5,871 nt of DNA from positions 1-5,871 of the forward strand of contig DDLS01000038.1 in assembly GCA_002340255.1 (NCBI GenBank), written 5' to 3'. The DNA comes from Cyanobacteria bacterium UBA2566 (lineage in GTDB: Bacteria; Cyanobacteriota; Cyanobacteriia; Cyanobacteriales; Desertifilaceae). A program made the translations under genes and the position numbers. Positions 1 to 3,803 of the stretch are shown in pieces. The notes below the pieces were generated by a model. The model searched no databases. It had not been told where the DNA came from and was given only the letters and a program-made list of their open reading frames with translations. Numbering within the stretch: position 1 is the first letter of the stretch; every line of letters starts with the position of its first letter.

Positions 1-24
1 TGGCCGTAACCCACTCTTTCTTAC

Positions 25-33
25 ATTATATCA
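25..33 (-). promoter_or_regulatory. possible extended -10 promoter firing leftward out of the window
   Basis: The minus strand reads TGATATAAT, a perfect extended -10 box. No convincing -35 hexamer lies 16-18 bases upstream (the bases there are CT-rich), so activity would depend on the TG extension. It would transcribe a gene beyond the left edge. The call is weak because AT-rich intergenic DNA often gives such matches. Confidence 0.3.
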
Positions 34-81
34 CAAATATTGTAAAATAGGAGAATCCGATAGATTAGAAAGCAAGAAAAG

Positions 82-98
82 CCGTCCTAAAAGGACGG
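82..98. repeat. CCGTCC/GGACGG hairpin, bidirectional terminator or mobile-element end
   Basis: A perfect 7-bp inverted repeat (CCGTCCT, three-base loop, AGGACGG) is flanked by AAAAG on the left and GGTTTTC on the right, so on either strand the stem is followed by a short T-run. It can act as a weak terminator in both directions. Hairpins of this composition are also found near the ends of IS200/IS605-type elements in cyanobacteria (recalled from experience, not searched), so an element end is an alternative reading. Confidence 0.5.
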
Positions 99-121
99 GG
101 TTTTCAACACATTTTTCTGAT

Positions 122-155
122 AAAAAAGCAATCTTAACGCTGGTCAAGATTGCTT
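122..155 (-). terminator. Rho-independent terminator of the PEP-CTERM gene
   Basis: A perfect 10-bp stem (AAGCAATCTT at 126-135 with AAGATTGCTT at 146-155) has a 10-base loop. Read on the minus strand it is followed at once by a run of T residues (the complement of the A-run at 122-127). It lies about 45 bases past the stop codon of the leftward surface-protein gene, exactly where its terminator should be. The stem is AT-rich but long. Confidence 0.8.
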
Positions 156-200
156 CTGTAACGGTTGCAGCGACTGATGCTTAACCCGATGTCATATCAT

Positions 201-1121
201 CTATGAATTTTTCTTGCGCAGTTGACCACCCGCTAATCCCAAACCCATCAGACCTAAAGTGAGGATGCTAGTCGGTTCGGGAACACCAACAGTAGGCTCC
301 TCTTCAAACTCAACTGCCATCGCCATACCATCGTTGATACACTCGTGCATTAAAGTCAGTAAAGCTTTTCCGGTCGGTAACTTGCTGGCATCGAACTTAA
401 ATCCAAATGTCTGTGCTTTTGCTACGTGATTCGAGCCAAAGTCAAGACCAGCAAGTTCAGCGTCGCTCAAGAAGGCAAAGCCGTCATTAGCAACTTTATC
501 TCCAGTTTTAATCACATTTTGAATGCTGTGGTTACCATCTTCATGTCCACCATCAAAAGCCGTCAGATATTCCTGAGCTTCCGCAGTCGTTAAATCTCCA
601 AAATCTACGCTTCCACCCTTGTTGGCGACAGAATTCCGATAGCTTTGAAATCCGCTGTGACCACTGTTCCATTTCGTTACGCTTTTAGCGCTCACATTTT
701 CATAGAGACCATAGGCTAGAGAGCCATTGCCAGCGTCATTCGAGGCAAAATGAACGCCCAACAACTTCTCAGCAGCACTCGCATCTTTGAAGCTCTTACC
801 TGTGAAGTTAAAGAATAAGTCCCCTTGTCCAATACCACCACTCTTTTCGAGTCCCAGGTTGCCATTGAACGCAAAATAGGCTTGGCCGTTTTCAACTTTG
901 GCCGCCATACCAAACATTTCAAAATTGCTGTTCGTGCCAACAATACCACCACCCGTTCCATCCTCAAAGGAGTCCTGCACTATATTCCAGTCACTGGTTA
1001 ACGTGGTGAAACCGCTTGACGGGGTGAAACCGAAGGCTTGTACCGGTTGAGTCGCGATAAAAGCTGTTGAGAGGGTCACTGCAGTAGCTGTAAATAAAGT
1101 TTTTATACTAATATTACTCAT
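201..1121 (-). CDS. PEP-CTERM exosortase-dependent surface protein (XDD-like)
   Basis: A 306-residue secreted protein handled by the exosortase/PEP-CTERM system. Residues 1-29 form a signal peptide (lysine at 7, hydrophobic core 8-23, likely cleavage after VQA-29). The C-terminus carries the sorting signal: VPEP at 280-283, a hydrophobic helix about 285-299, then the basic tail RKK at 302-304. The body is rich in Gly, Asn, Asp and aromatic residues and contains the motifs FEMFGMAAK (67-75), GDLFFNFTG (100-108), SAKSVTKWNSG (144-154) and ECINDGMAM (260-268). This pattern matches, from memory, the cyanobacterial XDD3/XDD4 exosortase-dependent surface families; I cannot fix which. The start has a strong AAGGAG at 1130-1135, eight bases upstream. 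The gene stands alone, with its own terminator at 122-155. It probably acts at the cell surface or in the extracellular matrix; the exact role is unknown. The presence of an exosortase elsewhere in the genome is inferred. Confidence 0.93.
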   Translation of the reverse strand: MSNISIKTLFTATAVTLSTAFIATQPVQAFGFTPSSGFTTLTSDWNIVQDSFEDGTGGGIVGTNSNFEMFGMAAKVENGQAYFAFNGNLGLEKSGGIGQGDLFFNFTGKSFKDASAAEKLLGVHFASNDAGNGSLAYGLYENVSAKSVTKWNSGHSGFQSYRNSVANKGGSVDFGDLTTAEAQEYLTAFDGGHEDGNHSIQNVIKTGDKVANDGFAFLSDAELAGLDFGSNHVAKAQTFGFKFDASKLPTGKALLTLMHECINDGMAMAVEFEEEPTVGVPEPTSILTLGLMGLGLAGGQLRKKNS

Positions 1122-1640
1122 TTTGATTGCTCCTTGAATGCTCTGAAAATGGTGGTAGCTAGTTGTTTTTTTTCTAGCTTATGATTAATATAACCCCTCA
1201 AAACCGTTAGCACATCAGGGCTTACACTCAATTCTGTTGAGTCTATTTCCTAAGATTTTCTAAGAATAAAGAACAAAAAGAGTCAGTTATGGAAAAAATG
1301 ACAGAACTTCCACCGAGGTGTTAGCCGGGTTTCATGAAGGTAATATAAAGACTATTGCAACTCCTATGGGCTTAAAATTATCTAAAAGCCTTATTTGGTC
1401 AAGGTTATAGCCTTTGAAGCGGCGTTTAAAGCTTTCATGAAGTCACCATACATTTCAAATGGCCCCTATAGAAAATCTTACCCTTTAGAGGGCTTTGCCT
1501 TGTGATGAGGAGAGAGGGATATGGGGAGATAGGGGGAGTGAACAACAGACTCAATCTAGCGAGTGAGCTATGCTGATATGAAGTACAGGGTGAAGCCTTA
1601 GACCCTAAGCCATACCAGCTATTGCCTATTGCTAGTGTGC
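1122..1640. other. gene-free intergenic region with small inverted repeats
   Basis: No ORF of convincing length lies here. It should hold the promoter and leader of the leftward surface-protein gene; AT-rich -10-like boxes occur near 1185-1192 (minus), but none has a good -35. Visible structure: an inverted repeat AGCTAG/CTAGCT at 1157-1179 around a T-run (an A-rich loop in the leader mRNA), an inverted repeat ACTCAA/TTGAGT at 1226-1242, and two copies of the palindrome-containing TTTCATGAAG at 1330-1339 and 1433-1442. A G-rich degenerate repeat lies at 1508-1539. There is also a short CTTAG/CTAAG hairpin near 1597-1609. No clear terminator for the oxidoreductase gene ending at 1641 was found. 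Between 1332 and 1442 (minus) a 36-codon open stretch without a start codon reads like a protein fragment (see findings). Confidence 0.6.
1508..1539. repeat. G-rich degenerate short-repeat tract
   Basis: The plus strand carries GGGATAT, GGGGAGAT and AGGGGGAGT in succession, a degenerate run of G-rich units about 7-8 bases long. It resembles the short tandemly repeated repetitive sequences common between genes in filamentous cyanobacteria. Units differ enough that the call is tentative. Confidence 0.4.
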
Positions 1641-1658
1641 CTAGCGCGAAGCACTATA
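1641..1658 (-). repeat. small palindromic dispersed repeat, copy 1, at the 3' end of the oxidoreductase gene
   Basis: On the minus strand TATAGTGCTTCGCGCTAG forms the last codons and stop of the oxidoreductase gene. It aligns without gaps to TACAGCGCTTTGCGCTGT at 5853-5870, with nearly all bases matching and the differences mostly T/C or A/G transitions. The shared core is a near-palindrome around GCTTYGC. The repeat supplies the terminal YSASR of the protein. Confidence 0.55.
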
Positions 1659-3008
1659 ATTCATTTGATCCAACCAGCCACGCATTTTGCCGGGATTCAA
1701 TAAACCATAAGGATCGACTTTCTTTTTGAAATTGACTTGAAGTGGATTAATCGTCCGACTGCCTCCATCTTCTAAAACGTAGGTATGGGGATTAAAGATG
1801 GAAACCCCATGATTTTCGCGATCGTCCATAATTTCCTGCAACCGTTCCTCGCTTGTAAACTTCACAACCTCTAAGCCGCAGGGAGCAACTTGTCCTTGGA
1901 AACGGACAATTTCTAAATGCATTATCACTTCTTCGCCATAATGCTCATAAAACTGTTGCACTAATTCCAATTTCGGATCGGAGGGAAAGCGGCTTTGCAA
2001 ATAAGTTAAATTTGGGTTAGCCGTGCGAGCATGAAGGGTAGTATGATTCCAGGTAAACTCACCCAAGTTCAGGGATTTTTCTGCTGTTGAAGAAATATAA
2101 GTGATTTCTCCTTGAAACTCTTGCGCTAATGCTTGTACACCCACTAAACTAGAGTAATCAAAAATGATTAGAACTGCGTGCTTGCGATCGGGTAAATAAG
2201 ATTTTAGGGCAGTAAAATAGGAAGGAATGGGCCAAGCATGAAGACTAATTAACTTAGCAATTAAACCATCTGCTTCTCCTAATTGTTGGCTAAACCGTGC
2301 TGCTTCCATAAAATCAGAGAAAACAACGATACCTTCAGCCCACGGATAACTCGGTGCTAAGGGCATTTCTAACTCAATGATAATGCCATTGGTTCCATAG
2401 GCATGATTGACTTGTTGCACGTCATCCCCACGCAATTCCAGCACTTGCGGTTCATCTTCAAGGGTAACCACTTTGGCAGCTAGGACATTGCCGCGATCGC
2501 CCAACCATCCGTATAAAATAGATCCAATTCCTCCACTGCCTCCGGCAATAAACCCCCCTAGGGTTGCCGTGCGATAGGTTGAAGGAAGTAAACGCAACTC
2601 CCAACCTATTTCAGCAGCTAACTTATTAATTTGCGCTAACTTTGCTCCGGGTTCCGCTCTCACCCATCCTGGTTTAATCTCCAGAATCTGATTCATTCGA
2701 GTTAAATCTAAAACGACTCCTCCTTCTAGAGGCACACATTGACCATAATTTCCTGTTCCCGCACCGCGAACAGTAATCGGAATTTTATACTTCACACAAA
2801 CCTTAACCACTCTTAAAACTTGTGCTTCAGTGAGGGGAAGGACGACTACATCTGCTCGTTTTTCTCCTAACAAAGGCTGTAAAATGGGGCTAAAATGAAA
2901 GTAATCTTGGGATAACTTCGCCACTTGATTTGGTTGCGTCGTCCACTCTATGTCCTCCAGCCCTGATACAAATTCATTCCAGTGGTTTTCTAGCTGTGGT
3001 GAAATCAT
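1641..3008 (-). CDS. FAD-binding oxidoreductase, GlcD-like
   Basis: A 455-residue soluble flavoenzyme of the glycolate oxidase GlcD/VAO-type superfamily (FAD_binding_4 fold, usual length about 450-480). The FAD-binding half includes VRGAGTGNYGQ (80-90), GGVVLDLTRMNQI (96-108), the Gly-rich LGGFIAGGSGGIGS (150-163) and HAYGTNGIIIELEMPL (202-217). The C-terminal FAD-linked oxidase part ends with VDPYGLLNPGKMRGW (431-445), the DP-x-G-LLNPGK signature of GlcD-type proteins. It likely oxidises a 2-hydroxy acid, but the substrate cannot be read from sequence, so no gene symbol is given. It is close to a cyanobacterium-wide family in which GNYGQCVPLEGGV is highly conserved. The start is the first ATG after an in-frame stop at 3018-3020, but it lacks a well-placed Shine-Dalgarno: GGAGG at 3029-3033 is 20 bases away and better serves an overlapping mini-ORF. 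The last residues (YSASR) come from a palindromic repeat. One HIP1 site lies inside (2493-2500). Confidence 0.92.
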   Translation of the reverse strand: MISPQLENHWNEFVSGLEDIEWTTQPNQVAKLSQDYFHFSPILQPLLGEKRADVVVLPLTEAQVLRVVKVCVKYKIPITVRGAGTGNYGQCVPLEGGVVLDLTRMNQILEIKPGWVRAEPGAKLAQINKLAAEIGWELRLLPSTYRTATLGGFIAGGSGGIGSILYGWLGDRGNVLAAKVVTLEDEPQVLELRGDDVQQVNHAYGTNGIIIELEMPLAPSYPWAEGIVVFSDFMEAARFSQQLGEADGLIAKLISLHAWPIPSYFTALKSYLPDRKHAVLIIFDYSSLVGVQALAQEFQGEITYISSTAEKSLNLGEFTWNHTTLHARTANPNLTYLQSRFPSDPKLELVQQFYEHYGEEVIMHLEIVRFQGQVAPCGLEVVKFTSEERLQEIMDDRENHGVSIFNPHTYVLEDGGSRTINPLQVNFKKKVDPYGLLNPGKMRGWLDQMNYSASR

Positions 3009-3021
3009 TGGATCGCTTCAT
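2974..3021 (-). other. possible 15-codon upstream ORF overlapping the oxidoreductase start
   Basis: ATG at 3021-3019 (minus) opens MKRSNDFTTARKPLE and stops at TGA 2976-2974, out of frame with and overlapping the oxidoreductase start at 3008. It has GGAGG seven bases upstream (3029-3033), whereas the main ATG has no suitably spaced site. It may be a leader peptide whose translation delivers ribosomes to the main start, or simply a chance ORF. No homology is known to me. Confidence 0.3.
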
Positions 3022-3062
3022 AAACCGCCCTCCAATTTTACCATAGTGCCTGTGAATCTTCC

Positions 3063-3083
3063 TACACAATCACCGGGTGTGTA
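3063..3083. promoter_or_regulatory. palindromic operator-like site between divergent genes
   Basis: TACACA at 3063-3068 and TGTGTA at 3078-3083 form a perfect inverted repeat with a 9-base spacer, which itself overlaps a smaller CACC-G-GGTG palindrome. It sits about 55 bases upstream of the oxidoreductase start and about 70 upstream of the 94-aa gene, a suitable place for a dimeric regulator. It does not fit the NtcA consensus, and I cannot name a regulator. Confidence 0.3.
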
Positions 3084-3113
3084 AGTCTAACTTGCCAGAA
3101 TAGAACCTAACCG

Positions 3114-3130
3114 ATGGGTTTTGAACCCAT
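3114..3130. repeat. 7-bp inverted repeat beside the heptamer array
   Basis: ATGGGTT at 3114-3120 and AACCCAT at 3124-3130 pair perfectly around a TTG loop. The second arm runs straight into the TCCCTAT array and could be a diverged first unit (AACCCAT). There is no T-run, so it is not an intrinsic terminator. It would form a stem just ahead of the 94-aa gene on any transcript crossing it. Confidence 0.5.
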
Positions 3131-3151
3131 TCCCTATTTCCTATTCCCTAT
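3131..3151 (+). repeat. heptamer tandem array (TCCCTAT x3) before the 94-aa gene
   Basis: Three direct heptamers, TCCCTAT, TTCCTAT and TCCCTAT, followed by GAC and then the ATG of the next gene. It is of the TTCCCTA-type short tandemly repeated repetitive sequence known from filamentous cyanobacteria. It occupies the place where a Shine-Dalgarno would normally be. Confidence 0.75.
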
Positions 3152-3154
3152 GAC

Positions 3155-3439
3155 ATGAACACCATCAAGAAATGGATTATTTTAGGTAGCATTGAAATTC
3201 TATTCTGTTTTTGGCTATTAGGAACTTCTGCTAACTTAGTCAGCGCTCCAAATACGGCTAAAGTTTGGTTAGGCGTATTCGGATACTGTTCGAGTTTAGT
3301 TTTTATCCCTGCCCTTTCTATTCTCCAAATTCAAAGCGAAATTGCTGACGCAAAACGTCGCCAACGGGAACTCAAAGCCGCCTTTCCTTATGAATCTTTT
3401 TCAGTCTTGGAATTACTAGATAAAAAATCCACACTTTAG
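3155..3439 (+). CDS. small two-helix membrane protein, unknown function
   Basis: A 94-residue protein that I do not recognise. It starts MNTIKK, then has two hydrophobic segments at about 7-24 and 37-58, joined by a short polar loop (NLVSAPNTAK), and a charged tail rich in Lys, Arg and Glu (61-75, e.g. AKRRQREL). By charge it likely sits in the inner or thylakoid membrane with the long C-terminal tail in the cytoplasm. The next reading frame begins within a few bases of its stop and is a relic of an SPFH-type membrane protein, so it may once have been the first gene of a two-gene unit and could have worked with that protein at the membrane; this is inference. No Shine-Dalgarno precedes the ATG, only pyrimidine-rich heptamers ending three bases before it. 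Composition resembles its neighbours. The tail beyond about residue 76 could be altered if the adjacent deletion reached into it. Confidence 0.7.
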   Translation: MNTIKKWIILGSIEILFCFWLLGTSANLVSAPNTAKVWLGVFGYCSSLVFIPALSILQIQSEIADAKRRQRELKAAFPYESFSVLELLDKKSTL

Positions 3440-3442
3440 GAG
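3438..3442 (+). promoter_or_regulatory. Shine-Dalgarno AGGAG stranded in front of the SPFH relic
   Basis: AGGAG overlaps the stop codon of the 94-aa gene. Seven bases later comes ATC at 3450-3452, in frame with the SPFH relic, instead of ATG. The site looks like the translation signal of the lost full-length SPFH gene, once coupled to the upstream gene. Confidence 0.5.
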
Positions 3443-3446
3443 TAAA

Positions 3447-3689
3447 TTCATCGCCGCTCAAGCGCAGTTAGAGGTTGCTGAAGCTGAAGCCAAGCAAAAA
3501 GAGATCGAAGCGCGAGGAGATGCAGAAGTGGCGAAAATTCAAGCTTCTAGCATTACTTCAATGACGTTAGAACTGCGGCAAATTGAACTGCAAGAGAAAA
3601 TGATTGAGAAATGGAATGGCGTTTTACCGATTTATCAAGGCACACCGGCACCGTTTCCTTCCTTTAATGTAGAGGCAGAACAGCAGTAG
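3447..3689 (+). pseudogene. C-terminal relic of an SPFH/prohibitin-like (band 7) protein
   Basis: This frame reads about 80 codons to TAG at 3687 and encodes a heptad-like Ala/Glu/Lys/Gln helix (AQAQLEVAEAEAKQKEIEAR), then AKIQASSIT, a second helix LELRQIELQEKMIEKW, and the closing NGVLPIYQGTPAPFPSF. The alternating Ala/Glu coiled coil followed by an IEKW-(D/N)G-xLP ending is typical of the C-terminus of band 7/SPFH proteins, which form membrane-bound rings. The N-terminal anchor and SPFH domain (roughly 180-200 residues in intact relatives) are absent. No ATG, GTG or TTG opens the frame at its beginning; the first in-frame ATG is at 3561. An AGGAG precedes an in-frame ATC at 3450. An internal deletion that fused the start region to the C-terminal part is the simplest explanation. 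Non-canonical initiation at ATC, giving a 79-aa peptide, is a less likely alternative. Confidence 0.75.
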
Positions 3690-3754
3690 CAATGGGGGAA
3701 TGGGGAAGAAATCCTGAATTGGGGTTCATTCCTTGGAGGATAGAAGTATATAGC
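3690..3754. other. short intergenic stretch with two G-rich heptamers
   Basis: GGGGAAT and GGGGAAG lie in tandem at 3695-3708, just after the SPFH relic; their complement (ATTCCCC) is one base from the TTCCCTA unit, so this small G-rich tract and the following C/T-rich array are partly complementary and could pair in RNA or single-stranded DNA. No promoter with both boxes is evident for the TPR gene. Confidence 0.45.
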
Positions 3755-3803
3755 ATTCTATTTCCTATTCCCTATTCTCTATTCCCTATTCCCTAATTCC
3801 TAT
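3755..3803 (+). repeat. heptamer tandem array, seven units, running into the TPR start codon
   Basis: Seven contiguous 7-base units (49 bases): ATTCTAT, TTCCTAT, TCCCTAT, TCTCTAT, TCCCTAT, TCCCTAA, TTCCTAT. Consensus TCCCTAT, the same as at 3131-3151. The final AT of the last unit forms the first two bases of the ATG at 3802-3804, so the array abuts and enters the coding sequence and fully replaces any Shine-Dalgarno. Confidence 0.85.

Noticed and set aside
716..967. 83-codon plus- or minus-strand alternative ORF within the surface-protein gene
   Set aside because: It lies wholly inside the PEP-CTERM gene in another frame; its translation is low-complexity and lacks any recognisable motif or ribosome site.
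1391..1453. 20-codon minus-strand ORF (MYGDFMKALN...) with a weak AGGGG upstream
   Set aside because: Too short to support as a gene; it overlaps the possible transposase relic in a different frame and is mentioned only there.
1481..1492. CCCTTTAGAGGG as a terminator for the oxidoreductase gene
   Set aside because: Only a 4-bp stem, no T-run on the minus strand, and about 150 bases past the stop.
3038..3046. TGGTAAAAT extended -10-like box on the minus strand before the oxidoreductase gene
   Set aside because: There is no -35, and a start from it would remove most of the Shine-Dalgarno just downstream.
3050..3063. GTA-N8-CAC, near match to an NtcA site (minus strand)
   Set aside because: One half-site is off consensus and the distance to the nearest -10-like box (11 bases) is far shorter than the usual 20-24.
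3131..3803. Heptamer arrays as a CRISPR array
   Set aside because: The units are contiguous 7-mers without spacers.
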